Positions 55,970 through 64,000 of a stretch of DNA of 64,000 nucleotides are shown here, in pieces. The stretch spans positions 4,089,501 through 4,153,500 of the forward strand of contig NZ_CP080025.1 in assembly GCF_020463795.1 (NCBI RefSeq), written 5' to 3'. A model generated the notes under the pieces. The model was given only the letters and a program-made list of their open reading frames with translations. It was not told where the DNA came from and did no database searches. How positions within the stretch are numbered: the stretch's first letter is position 1; every line of letters begins with the position of its first letter. The DNA comes from Echinicola marina. Lineage in GTDB: Bacteria > Bacteroidota > Bacteroidia > Cytophagales > Cyclobacteriaceae. The translations under genes were made by a program, and so were the position numbers.

Positions 55970-56348
55970 AGGACAGAGTTTAGCTAACACTCCCTTCAAT
56001 GCCTGTAATTTCAACGAGCTGTGTAATTTGATCATCAAATGTTAAATGAACTCGTTCATCTTTCCGGTGACAAAAGTCCATTTCCAAAAGTGTCTCCAAA
56101 CACCTTACTTGATATTTATTATTTCTATTCTTCCTATCGTAGAATTTGCAAAGACTAATAATGCAAAGTTCATGGGATGAATTTTGTAGATAACTTAAAA
56201 TTTTGGCATTATCCTCATCCTTAAATTCATTTATTAGATAAGCATGTTCTCCGATTGTTCTAAAGATAAAATAATGTCGAATACTAAAAAAAAGATCATT
56301 TGCAAGTCCCTCTTGGAAGAATTTCTCAAGCTCTTCGTGTGATTTCAT

Positions 56349-56790
56349 ATTGGTGATTTAGGTTCCTAAAAATCCAATCTAGTTATTTCTATCCTATAAA
56401 AGGAATTTACCAGTATTTACATTTTAATGATACACATCATAATTGTTTCTTTCCACCAATTAGAAGTAGTTACTTAGATATGTTCATTACTTTACATATT
56501 ATCTAAATTTGTTATAATCCAGGTGGCAGACTGGTTAGGTGAGTCTGTAACTTTGTACAGACACTTATGCTTCTATATCGTATTCTGGAATAAAAGTTTT
56601 CTTTCTCACATGCTTAGACCTTCTCTCATCTTTGTTTTTTGATCCTTTACCAACCTTCTCCGTTTCTTTTCCTTAGGCTCTACCTCATGATGTTGAAAAT
56701 CATTCTAAAATGACTAGGGTTTTATTCATACAAACTTTCCCTAGAACTTCTGTAATAAATTCAAGTGGAAAAACTTCTTGAGAACCTTAG
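56349..56790 (-). other. 442-nt AT-rich stretch
   Basis: No gene or strong structure seen. It should contain the promoter of the split HEPN gene next to 56348. Base composition matches the surrounding defence-island genes. Confidence 0.35.
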
Positions 56791-57639
56791 TTAGGTTAAA
56801 TTCTCAATATCAAATAAAACCCGATTTAGCCTTTGCTCTAAATTCTTACGATCTTCTTCATCATCCATTAAATCTGCACTAATTCCAATTAGATTTTTTG
56901 CTTGAGGATCTGCCAATTCTATAATGTTATTTATTAAATCTGTTTCTAGCTCTTTATTAAAATGAGAATATTCAACCAAAATTAACAAGCTTATCAAAAC
57001 TGAATTAAATGCGGCTTGAAGCACAGCAGAACCATCAAACATTGTATATGAATTATGGTCTTTTGTTCTATAATTTCCAGAAGAAATAAAATTTATGTGA
57101 ACATGCTCAGAAAGATGTCGATAAAGTTTATCAAAAATTAAAGAATCTTCTTTTATTAGATTGCTAAATGCCATTTGTCGAATAGTTATCCCATAATTAA
57201 AGACTTCCTTTGTATTGGTATCGCATACCTTATTTCTTTGAGGCTTGCCTTTACTATTTAATGGATGCATATAGTCTCCAGAAACTAATCCTAGCTTAAA
57301 GTCCAGAAATTGATTTAAAGATTCAGGAACATTTCTTACAAATGACATATGCAGATAGGCTTCATAAGCTGTCCTTAGAACTGTTTGAGAATCTTCTTGG
57401 AGGAAATTAGCTACTAGGCATTCTGCTGCATGCAAAGTTTTGCTAGCTTTGACTAGACAAAAATGGTAGAAGTCGCTTTGCTTATTTTCAAATGATTTTC
57501 GATTGTACTTGAAGACTTTAACTACTCCATATTTATCGCAAATATCAAGTAATAATTGATTGTTTGCTCTTAAAATTGTGAGCATGAATTCAAGTTGATT
57601 TTCGGGACTTAAATTGTGAAATTCATGTTTTGAAGTCAT
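56791..57639 (-). CDS. Hypothetical helical protein (DUF5677-like)
   Basis: 282 aa, all helical. The segments VLRTAYEAYLHMSFVRN and LYRHLSEHVHINF resemble DUF5677 proteins, small helical bundles often found near phage defence and toxin genes. The RTAYEAYLH block and the HxH near residue 192 are the most conserved-looking parts. The assignment is tentative; another HEPN-related family is possible. Confidence 0.5.
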   Translation of the reverse strand: MTSKHEFHNLSPENQLEFMLTILRANNQLLLDICDKYGVVKVFKYNRKSFENKQSDFYHFCLVKASKTLHAAECLVANFLQEDSQTVLRTAYEAYLHMSFVRNVPESLNQFLDFKLGLVSGDYMHPLNSKGKPQRNKVCDTNTKEVFNYGITIRQMAFSNLIKEDSLIFDKLYRHLSEHVHINFISSGNYRTKDHNSYTMFDGSAVLQAAFNSVLISLLILVEYSHFNKELETDLINNIIELADPQAKNLIGISADLMDDEEDRKNLEQRLNRVLFDIENLT

Positions 57640-57815
57640 AATGTGGAATTAAGGAAAATTTATTCATAAATCCATATTAGAGAGGGATTGTCATTTCTGC
57701 CCGATAAATTGAGTTTGCTATTACAATTTTCTATCCTTGGAATTTGTAATTCGCGTTTCTAGATTGTTTTGATGAAATGCTAAATTGAGGTTATGGTTAT
57801 TTGATTACCTATTTA

Positions 57816-58223
57816 CTATCCTCCATGCTGAAAACATTTTCCATTGGCACTTTTGGTCATTCTTTTGCATCGACTTCCTGTTTTGGTAATACCAGAACAG
57901 CGCACAGAAGTAGCCCTGGGTTGGGGAGATGGTTTTGTTGAACTGGCTTTTGAAGGAGTTATATTATTTTTTTCACTTGTTGCTTTAGTTGGGATGCCAG
58001 TCTTATTACTCGTAGCTATGGAACTGGGCTTGCACACGCTGCAAGCGGTATAATCTTTCTTTTTTGCTTCTGTTAGTTGGAGGCTTATGGAACTATACTT
58101 TAAATATTTGCAGGAGGATTTGTGGTATTTGGTGCCTGTCTTGGTTACATACACCGTCTGACCATATGCCTGGGCTAATGCAAAAAATAAAGTAAGGTAG
58201 AGGAGGAGTAGGTGTTTTTTCAT
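57816..58223 (-). CDS. Secreted Cys/His-rich protein (DUF5763-like C-terminus)
   Basis: 135 aa with a signal peptide (LLYLTLFFALAQAYGQ). Residues ~27-65 have YHKSSCKYLKYSSISLQL...CSVCKP, a pattern of small secreted Cys pairs. The last 35 residues, RCSGITKTGSRCKRMTKSANGKCFQHGG, resemble DUF5763, a short zinc-binding tail. A Ser/Thr/Lys-rich linker joins them. Function unknown; it may be a surface or envelope-associated protein. Confidence 0.65.
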   Translation of the reverse strand: MKKHLLLLYLTLFFALAQAYGQTVYVTKTGTKYHKSSCKYLKYSSISLQLTEAKKKDYTACSVCKPSSIATSNKTGIPTKATSEKNNITPSKASSTKPSPQPRATSVRCSGITKTGSRCKRMTKSANGKCFQHGG

Positions 58224-58280
58224 TAAAAGAAGAGTATTGGGAATATTAAACTTTTCAAGATAGGTGATTTGAATTAGGTG

Positions 58281-58306
58281 AAAAATACCCTAGATGGGGT
58301 ATTTTT
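58281..58306. repeat. Hairpin motif between divergent genes
   Basis: AAAAATACCC (58281-58290) and GGGTATTTTT (58297-58306) form a perfect 10-bp stem around TAGATG. A degenerate version appears near 54079. It could be a bidirectional terminator or a regulatory hairpin. Confidence 0.5.
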
Positions 58307-58361
58307 ATTGATTTCCATATTAGTTATTATTACAAATAACCATTAACAAACCCAAAATAGT

Positions 58362-59039
58362 ATGGAAAAGATATCTGTTAGCAAAGTAGTTGAGTTTAGA
58401 AGAAAAACTGAAAATTCAAGAATCACTCTTATAAACAATCTAAAAAAGTCTAATCAACAGATCGATTCTGAAGGGGGCGGAGATTACTGGGTGACCTCTA
58501 ACAGCGCCATAAGCAACTATTTCAAATCTGAAGATTCAACTTTGATCAATGAAAAAATTGATGATTTGGTTAACCGTGCAGACAATGCTAATGCTAAAAT
58601 ATCAAAAACAATGTATCAAAGAAATATTGATATTTTATATGGTTTTGAAGACTTTGATTTTTCTAATTATAAACCTGTAGGAAAGCTCAATTACTTAGCG
58701 AAGCCAAAGAGTAAATCTATAATGAAAATTAATGATTTGCCTATCCAAGTAAGACCAAGTCATGTTTATTCATTTGAGGAAGGAAACAACAAAAAAATAG
58801 GTGCAATTTGGTTTATTTCTAAGCTCAAAGGATATCGTACAGAGGAAATATCTTTATTTACTGACGTTCTGTTTAGATATTTAGAACAACATTATTCCAA
58901 AGAGTATATTATCGTTCCCAATTATTGTATAGCTCTGGATGTAGTTAGTAGAAAGGAAATAAGATATAATCAAATTTTAATGGAGGATATTACTTCTCCC
59001 TTAAATTCTACGATTGAAATGATAAAAAAGCTTTTATAG
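58362..59039 (+). CDS. Hypothetical protein upstream of the KAP NTPase
   Basis: 225 aa, soluble, mostly helix and strand (KVVEFRRKTENSRITLINNLKKS at the N-terminus; IGAIWFISKLKGYRTEEISLFTDVLFRYLEQHYS centrally). It lies on the same strand as the KAP-family gene that starts about 70 nt later and shares its AT-rich composition, so the two may work together. No family recognised. Confidence 0.55.
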   Translation: MEKISVSKVVEFRRKTENSRITLINNLKKSNQQIDSEGGGDYWVTSNSAISNYFKSEDSTLINEKIDDLVNRADNANAKISKTMYQRNIDILYGFEDFDFSNYKPVGKLNYLAKPKSKSIMKINDLPIQVRPSHVYSFEEGNNKKIGAIWFISKLKGYRTEEISLFTDVLFRYLEQHYSKEYIIVPNYCIALDVVSRKEIRYNQILMEDITSPLNSTIEMIKKLL

Positions 59040-59109
59040 GAAATAGAAAGCAGATTAAAATTAATACTCAATTGACATCAGTTATTAGATTTTGATTTAC
59101 TTAATAATT

Positions 59110-61653
59110 ATGAAAGGCCATTTTTCTATTTCTAAAATACCTAAATCTAATATTCTCTTTAATTTACTAATATTAGGATTTGCAATAATCTTTCGTAACC
59201 CCCTTTCCGAATTTATTAATTGGCTTTTGGTGGATACTGTTTTTTCAAAAGTTGAAAGCGATTTAGTTAATGATTTGGCTGTGTTAAGTATTTCATTGAT
59301 TATTTCATATGTAATTACAAAAAAACTCAAAAGTACAGTGATATCATTCCGCTTAGCCTTGATATCCTTTTTGGTTTATGTTTGGACATTGTTTACAGGG
59401 GATTGGTCGTTTACAATTTTTAGTTTTGTTAGTTGGTTAAGGTACTTTGATGTTCTTATACTATCTGTGATCCTATCTTATTTTTATTTGGAGTTTAGAA
59501 AAAATAGGGATAATGATGGTAGTTTGAAGAATAAATCGCCTTCTTTTTCAAAAGGTTTTGTTGAAGACAATCCAATTTTAGATATATCAAATGATTCTTT
59601 TAACAGAATATCTTTAGCGGAAGAAATTTCCAATTTAATAACCTTAACAGAGAACCAAAAATCTTTTGCAATAGGTGTTAATGGCCCTTATGGAAGTGGA
59701 AAGACCTCATTTCTAAACCTATTATCAATTGAAATTAAAAAAGCCTCATCCGAAAATGTTGCCGTAATCAATTTTAATCCATGGGATGTTGATTCAGCGG
59801 AAGAAATACAACGAATGTTTTTCGATGAATTAATAGAAAGATTGTCCTCGATTGATCCTAACTTTTCATCTCTTTTGTATTCCTACTCTAGAAAAGTAAT
59901 AAAATCTGATTCTTCACTGTCAGGTCCTTTGGGTAGGGTAAATCTTCTTTCCCACTTTTTCCTGAGTGAGCCGATCGATGACAGAAAAAAGGTTGATGAA
60001 TGTCTAGAAAGTTGGGATAGAAAAGTAATTATATTTATTGATGATGTTGATAGGCTTCATAGTGATGAGATAAAAGAAGTTTTAAGATTGATAAGGAATA
60101 CGGCTAATTTTCGAAATTTCTTCTATGTGGTAGCTTATGATAGAAATTATGTGATAAACTCTCTTAAGGAATTTAATACAAAAGGTTATTTGACCTATCT
60201 AGAGAAAATATTCCAGTTGGAAATACCCTTGCCAAAATTAGAAGAAGTTCAATTATTTTCCCTTTTAAAAGAGGATTTAGAAATGGTATTGGATGACGAG
60301 GATTTTATTGAATTTCAGGAAAAAATATTTCCTAAATATTTTGAATCTGATTATGATAAAAATTTAAAAGGGGTGTTCAATTCCCCCAGAGATGTTATTA
60401 GATTTATTAATTCAGTCTTAGTAACCTATCACAAGATCAAGAAAGAAGTTTTGTTTAAAGATTATTTTTTGAATGAGTTGTTGAAATTCAAATATCCAAT
60501 GATACATGATATGATCTATGATTATTCAGAAAGTTACTTGGTAAAAAGACCATATAATATACTTAACAAAACCAGGTATATTTTGGCCAGAAAGGAAGAG
60601 AAAGCAGAGTGGAGCAAAATTATTGAACGTGTTCGTTCTGAAAATGAAGATCAATTTAGCTTAACTAGTTTAATCACCGTCGAGTATATACTGAGCGAAC
60701 TATATCCAAACGTTTTTGATGCAAATAGAAAAGGGAATGAATCTATAAATAATCCTCAATTTTTTCCACTATATTATAGATACAACCTTAATTCTTATAC
60801 ATTATCCGAATATAGTTTCAAGCATGAAATCAAAAATTATAACGGTTCATTTTTCAAATATATTGATGAGTGTTTTGACAAGGGGTTAGAAAGAGAATTA
60901 ATGCTGAGGATTTTTGATGAAAAGGTTCCTACAAATAGGGCCGACTTTATAAAACACTTGCACTATTTGTTTAAAATAGGTTCCAAATTTTCCTCAATTC
61001 ATGGTACTACATCATTTTACTATGGAGAATTGATTAGAATTCTAGAAGATATTAGTGGGGATACTGTTAAAAAAGTCTTTCAGGGTAATAAGGGCAAATA
61101 TTTAAAATTTGTACAAGCCTTTTTTAAAGAAGCAAGGCAATATTCTCCCTTTTTTGTAAATCAGTTAATCTTTGAAATAAAGAGAAAGGGTGTAGTTGAA
61201 AAGATTGGAACTGAGGAGTTCTTTACAAATATTCAGTTAAATTATTTCAGGGATTTGATTACTTCAAATCATCAGCTCAGTGAGGATGTTGTCTGGCTTT
61301 TCTGGGGATTAAGAAATTTTGAATTATCTGAGGAATCAGATAAAAAGCAAATTTTTGGTGTATTTGTACCTGAAGCCGTTAATATACTATTAAAAAATAT
61401 AGACCAATGTGATCTGACCTACTTTTTGAAAAGTATTATTGAAAGAAGTTTAAGGGAAGAAGAGGAATATAGAATTACAGATATAGCTTTTGAAGATATT
61501 TTTGGGAACCCAATGGATCTGCAGGAAATTGTCGAAAGGAATGGACTTACAGATAAGTCAGTTAAGGATGAATTTTTAAGTTTCTTTAAAAAGTATGAAT
61601 CAAACAAGTTCAGGCCTGTAGAATACAACTTTCAAACAATTTTAAAAAAGTAA
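59110..61653 (+). CDS. KAP-family P-loop NTPase with N-terminal membrane region
   Basis: About 847 aa from ATG 59110 (MKGHFSISK); a TTG at 59092 could add six residues. The first ~130 residues contain four hydrophobic helices. Then comes the NTPase: Walker A GPYGSGKTS (Lys198), Walker B IIFIDDVDRL (Asp311-Asp312) and an arginine-rich FNSPRDVIRFINSV segment. This layout is typical of KAP (Kidins220/ARMS-PifA) NTPases, some of which, such as F-plasmid PifA, exclude phages. It lies in a defence-like neighbourhood. The C-terminal ~450 residues are novel to me. Confidence 0.8.
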   Translation: MKGHFSISKIPKSNILFNLLILGFAIIFRNPLSEFINWLLVDTVFSKVESDLVNDLAVLSISLIISYVITKKLKSTVISFRLALISFLVYVWTLFTGDWSFTIFSFVSWLRYFDVLILSVILSYFYLEFRKNRDNDGSLKNKSPSFSKGFVEDNPILDISNDSFNRISLAEEISNLITLTENQKSFAIGVNGPYGSGKTSFLNLLSIEIKKASSENVAVINFNPWDVDSAEEIQRMFFDELIERLSSIDPNFSSLLYSYSRKVIKSDSSLSGPLGRVNLLSHFFLSEPIDDRKKVDECLESWDRKVIIFIDDVDRLHSDEIKEVLRLIRNTANFRNFFYVVAYDRNYVINSLKEFNTKGYLTYLEKIFQLEIPLPKLEEVQLFSLLKEDLEMVLDDEDFIEFQEKIFPKYFESDYDKNLKGVFNSPRDVIRFINSVLVTYHKIKKEVLFKDYFLNELLKFKYPMIHDMIYDYSESYLVKRPYNILNKTRYILARKEEKAEWSKIIERVRSENEDQFSLTSLITVEYILSELYPNVFDANRKGNESINNPQFFPLYYRYNLNSYTLSEYSFKHEIKNYNGSFFKYIDECFDKGLERELMLRIFDEKVPTNRADFIKHLHYLFKIGSKFSSIHGTTSFYYGELIRILEDISGDTVKKVFQGNKGKYLKFVQAFFKEARQYSPFFVNQLIFEIKRKGVVEKIGTEEFFTNIQLNYFRDLITSNHQLSEDVVWLFWGLRNFELSEESDKKQIFGVFVPEAVNILLKNIDQCDLTYFLKSIIERSLREEEEYRITDIAFEDIFGNPMDLQEIVERNGLTDKSVKDEFLSFFKKYESNKFRPVEYNFQTILKK

Positions 61654-61834
61654 ATAGTTTTTTATCAGAGTATGGATATAGATTTCTATATCCTATTTAA
61701 AATAAGCAGAAATGGAATTATTGAACAATAACTGGGTGATAGAAATCGGAACTTCTATTTATATAAACTAAAACACTAACATAATAGGGTGTTTGTCAAG
61801 AGGAAAGTCCAATTAAATTAACGGAATTACACTA

Positions 61835-62698
61835 ATGGATACATTGAAAGTCTTTCTTTTGGAAAAATCAGCTATACTACTTTCCTTCTTATTGGGTTCT
61901 GTATTTACTGTAGCATACAATAAAATTCAAAAAAAAAAGAAGAAATAAGAATTTACGAAAATTATATCTGTCATGGTATCAACTTTCCAAAAGTAGTATT
62001 ATAAAACAGGTTTCGTATTTGGAAAAGTATATTTCAGAGATAGAGAATGACTTTTCAGGGACCACCACCTTATTACTAAATAACACGAGAATAGTTGAGT
62101 TGCAGTCCCTGAAAAAAATGATGAAATTTTTCAGGCCTTTGTATTGGATCGAATAGGAAATAAAAAAAAGCACGCAAAGGAAATATTTGAACTTACTGGT
62201 CATGTTCAATACCTAGGAATTTCTATTAAAGAAATTAGATCAAAATTTGAAAGTACCCAAGCTTCATATAAAAATTGGCAACTGAGGTGGAATGAGGAAA
62301 TTTGGCACCTTAACAAATTTGTTTTAGAGTATATAATACAATATCAAGATAATATGGGGAGCCTTGTAGAGGAAATCATTGAAATCAAATCAAAGTTTTC
62401 CGGAAATGATGGTATCAATCGTGAAACTCAGAAATTAATTTCCCATTATATTTTACCTATAGAAAGGATTATCCAAAGTCATTTAAGTTTTGACAAAAAA
62501 GACCAGTTCCTTATCCAAATAATAACGATTACACAGAGGCTTCAAATTCTAGGAGAAGAAAAATGGTATCTTACTTCATCTACCATTAAAATACTAACAC
62601 ATTACATTGATACTATCAACCATACCTTAAAATCTGCGGAACAAAATGTTAGCTATTTGTCCAAAAGTGCAATTAGGACCTATTTCGATTTTAAATAG
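61835..62698 (+). pseudogene. Coiled-coil membrane-anchored protein gene with two compensating frameshifts
   Basis: The ORF starts at 61835 (MDTLKVFLLEKSAILLSFLLGSVF, one membrane helix) and stops after 37 codons inside a run of ten A. If one A is removed there, the frame continues (NLRKLYLSWYQLSKSSIIK...) until an A7 run at 62112-62118, where one added A leads into the last frame (NDEIFQAFVLDRIG...). The joined protein has about 285 residues, mostly coiled coil. The shifts compensate, so either two homopolymer sequencing errors or a decayed or slippage-dependent gene. Confidence 0.6.
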
Positions 62699-63000
62699 AA
62701 AATAGCTGTTCCAAAAATTAAAGGATAATTAAACTAAAAATTCCTACAAGATGTGTTAGGTATTTTATCTCGATAAATTGAGATTTTTTTATTCAGGTTT
62801 ATTTCTTGAGAATACAAAGGCCGAATCCTTTTACCATGTCTTTTATGACAGTATAAAGAGAGTGTTGGAGGTAAGGTGGGTTTTGAATATTTCCAAGAAT
62901 AAATTTACCTGAAGGCAACGTATCCCCAAGACATCCCCTAAGTAGATGGTAGAAAGATGCTAGGGAGATGAGGGGGGAGGGAAGTTTAATCGGTTAATTG

Positions 63001-63055
63001 TTGAACTGTCGAACTGTCGAACTGTCGAATTGGGGAATTGAGGAATTGTGAATTG
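63001..63055. repeat. Eight-bp tandem repeat
   Basis: Seven degenerate units: TTGAACTG, TCGAACTG twice, TCGAATTG, GGGAATTG, AGGAATTG and TGAATTG. Confidence 0.65.
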
Positions 63056-63134
63056 GGAGGGGAGTTTGGTAAGGGAGTAAAGTGTGTGTTGACTGTTGGA
63101 GATGAGATTGCATTGGAATGAAGGATAAAAGTAG

Positions 63135-63155
63135 CTGAGTCAGAGACTCAGTTTT
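63135..63155. terminator. Small hairpin with T-run
   Basis: CTGAGTC (63135-63141) and GACTCAG (63145-63151) form a perfect 7-bp stem followed by TTTT. No gene ends near it, so function is uncertain. Confidence 0.4.
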
Positions 63156-63180
63156 AGGTGGTCCTGCACCTGTGCGACGT

Positions 63181-63219
63181 GGCGTAGCTCAGCTGGCAGG
63201 ACAACAGATTCGTATTACT
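63181..63219 (+). other. tRNA-like fragment
   Basis: GGCGTAGCTCAGCTGGCAGG followed by ACAACAGATTCGTATTACT matches the 5' half of a tRNA: acceptor start, D-arm signature and an anticodon stem that would carry a CGT-like anticodon. The 3' strand of the anticodon stem and the rest of the tRNA are missing. It may be a scar from integration next to a tRNA gene. Confidence 0.5.
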
Positions 63220-63337
63220 TTTGGGATGGAGCTTTAGAGGGAGTAAAGAGGAGATATAGAGGGAACATCGAGGAGACGTAGTGGGAACGTCTAGGGAACG
63301 TCCAAATTTTATTTGGTGGTTTTGGAGGGGTAAAGGG

Positions 63338-63386
63338 CCTGCCCTTCAAGCTGGCTGCTCGCTAAAAATAGTCACTGACTGATTTT
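63338..63386. repeat. Dispersed repeat, copy 2
   Basis: Matches 38813-38860 with about six mismatches over the first 43 positions (CCTGCCCT...GCTGGCT...CTCGCTAAAAA...AGTCAC...GACTG). Confidence 0.6.
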
Positions 63387-63583
63387 TTCAGGCTCGTTAC
63401 TTCTATGTGGGATGTTTTATTTGTTTTGGGGATTCTTTGGTTTTGAAGGAAACATGAATTGTCAATAGGATTTGTAATGAGTTTTAAACCCAAGAAAAAG
63501 CCTCATAAGGAAAAAGGGAAATTAATTATATTATTGCCTAATCCATTTTCTGAATACTCATTTTTGTCAATTAAAACTTCCTT

Positions 63584-64000
63584 TCATTGATTGATCCATT
63601 TTCTGAATGCCTTTACCTTTTTTTGGCTGATTATTACCGACTGGGTGGATTTTGGAATTAGTTCCAATTTTATCTTTCCATACCCTGCGGGTTCAAAATG
63701 TTTACAGGCATCATAATGGACTATGGTTTGGCGGTTGGCCCTGAAAAAATCATCCTCATCCAGGAATGCTTCAAGGTCATCCAGACTATAATTGCAAGTA
63801 TATTTTTCTTGATCGTAAGTAATAACCTGCACCAATTCTCCGGTTCGGAAAATATGGCTGATCATTGTTTGTTGTAAGGGGATTTTTTTATGCCCCGAAT
63901 GAACTACCAAAATATTTCTGCCCTTCTTTAAATTATTTGGACTGTCCGAATATTGGTTTATGAGGTATAAACAGGTATAATACAGGTTCACCAAAAGCAC
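63584..64000 (-). CDS. LytTR-domain DNA-binding regulator, C-terminal part
   Basis: 138 residues visible; the N-terminus lies beyond the window. From about residue 26 the sequence fits LytTR: NILVVHSGHKKIPLQQTMISHIFRTGELVQVITYDQEKYTCNYSLDDLEAFLDEDDFFRANRQTIVHYDACKHFE. The upstream part could carry a receiver or membrane domain. LytTR proteins bind DNA through a beta-fold and regulate envelope or virulence-type genes. Confidence 0.8.
   Translation of the reverse strand: MLLVNLYYTCLYLINQYSDSPNNLKKGRNILVVHSGHKKIPLQQTMISHIFRTGELVQVITYDQEKYTCNYSLDDLEAFLDEDDFFRANRQTIVHYDACKHFEPAGYGKIKLELIPKSTQSVIISQKKVKAFRKWINQ

Larger units (their letters stand above)
54622..55994. mobile_element. IS256-family insertion sequence, complete
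   Basis: 1373 nt. Left end GAGACTGTAATCTAAACTCTGTC and the reverse complement of the right end GGGAGTGTTAGCTAAACTCTGTC match at about 18 of 23 positions. An 8-bp target duplication, TTCAATGC, flanks it (54614-54621 and 55995-56002), fitting IS256-family elements. Confidence 0.93.
54236..56348 (-). pseudogene. HEPN/AbiU2-like gene split by an IS256 element
   Basis: Two minus-strand fragments, 56348-55995 and 54613-54236, are separated by an IS256 element. Removing the element and one 8-bp target copy joins them in frame (...VEITGIE-HSLNEVTD...), giving a ~243-aa protein. The second part has RDKYIAHNEH, the Rx(4-6)H motif of HEPN domains in AbiU2-like proteins; the first part is helical (FFQEGLANDLFFSIRHYFIFRTIGEH). 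HEPN proteins of this type are linked to abortive phage defence. The insertion should inactivate it, though the C-terminal part has its own TTG. Confidence 0.85.
62699..63583. other. 885-nt repeat-rich region with a tRNA-like fragment
   Basis: No gene is supported. Features inside are listed separately: an 8-bp tandem repeat at 63001, a hairpin at 63135, a tRNA-like stretch at 63181 and a dispersed repeat at 63338. GGGAACGTC-type words recur near 63280-63300. The region is similar in style to the SusC-SusD gap. Confidence 0.5.

Noticed and set aside
63001-63055. CRISPR array
   Set aside because: Units are 8 bp without spacers, so this is a simple tandem repeat.
63181-63253. Intact tRNA gene
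   Set aside because: Only the 5' half pattern is present; the 3' side of the anticodon stem and the T-arm are missing.

Overview
The window comes from a Bacteroidota genome, most likely Cytophagales/Cyclobacteriaceae-like. The evidence is a SusC/SusD pair, RteC, DUF3347 and DUF2911 proteins, MauE next to a DUF6520-like peptide, and at least one clear Bacteroidota-type promoter (TTG, 19 nt, TAnnTTTG). No rRNA, intact tRNA or CRISPR array was seen. Much of the window is accessory DNA: a metal-resistance cargo, mobile-element housekeeping genes, two complete insertion sequences and several defence-type loci.

1-12.5 kb is a copper/heavy-metal efflux and detoxification cluster, all on the + strand. 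It holds the end of a TolC-like protein, a CusB-like adaptor with metal-binding and DUF3347 domains, a stand-alone DUF3347 protein, small metal-binding and membrane proteins, a Cys-rich domain fused to a methyltransferase, a multicopper oxidase fused to a CopB-like barrel, an APC permease, a PepSY protein, a DUF2911 lipoprotein gene broken by an amber codon, and a CPH-type Cu P-type ATPase. A rho-independent terminator closes it.

12.5-27 kb looks like the core of an integrative or conjugative element without visible transfer genes: RteC, an HExxH zincin-like protein, an excisionase-type HTH protein, a replication-type wHTH protein and a DnaC-like ATPase. Inside it sits a tightly packed five-gene cassette (16.5-22.2 kb): XRE regulator, TSPPY DNA methyltransferase, a protein with MORC/Hsp90-like and histidine-kinase-like ATPase modules, a receiver-like protein and an HNH nuclease. 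I read it as a phospho-signalling-coupled restriction/defence system. Next come a gene-poor pyrimidine-rich stretch, two copies of a strongly structured hairpin element, and a four-gene minus-strand cassette with holin-like proteins and a DUF5675-like protein.

27-33 kb is a DNA-damage/mutagenesis module: a SRAP protein, a LexA/CI-like S24 repressor, and divergently transcribed Y-family polymerase and DnaE2-like polymerase. 33-45 kb carries a frameshifted WG-repeat gene, an orphan class I terpene synthase, a Crp/Fnr regulator, and a MauE/DUF6520 plus TlpA/SusC/SusD locus. There SusC and SusD are split by 1.28 kb of REP-like hairpin repeats.

46-62.7 kb is a defence-island-like, AT-rich region. 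An IS21 element (46541-49183, TSD AAGCC) has inserted at the terminator of an HTH gene. A reverse transcriptase-nitrilase fusion (DRT type 1-like) is followed by a zinc-ribbon protein. A HEPN/AbiU2-like gene is exactly interrupted by an IS256 element (54622-55994, TSD TTCAATGC). Then come a possible DUF5677 protein, a secreted Cys-rich protein, a KAP-family P-loop NTPase and a coiled-coil gene with two compensating frameshifts. The window ends in repeats, a tRNA-like fragment and the C-terminal part of a LytTR regulator.
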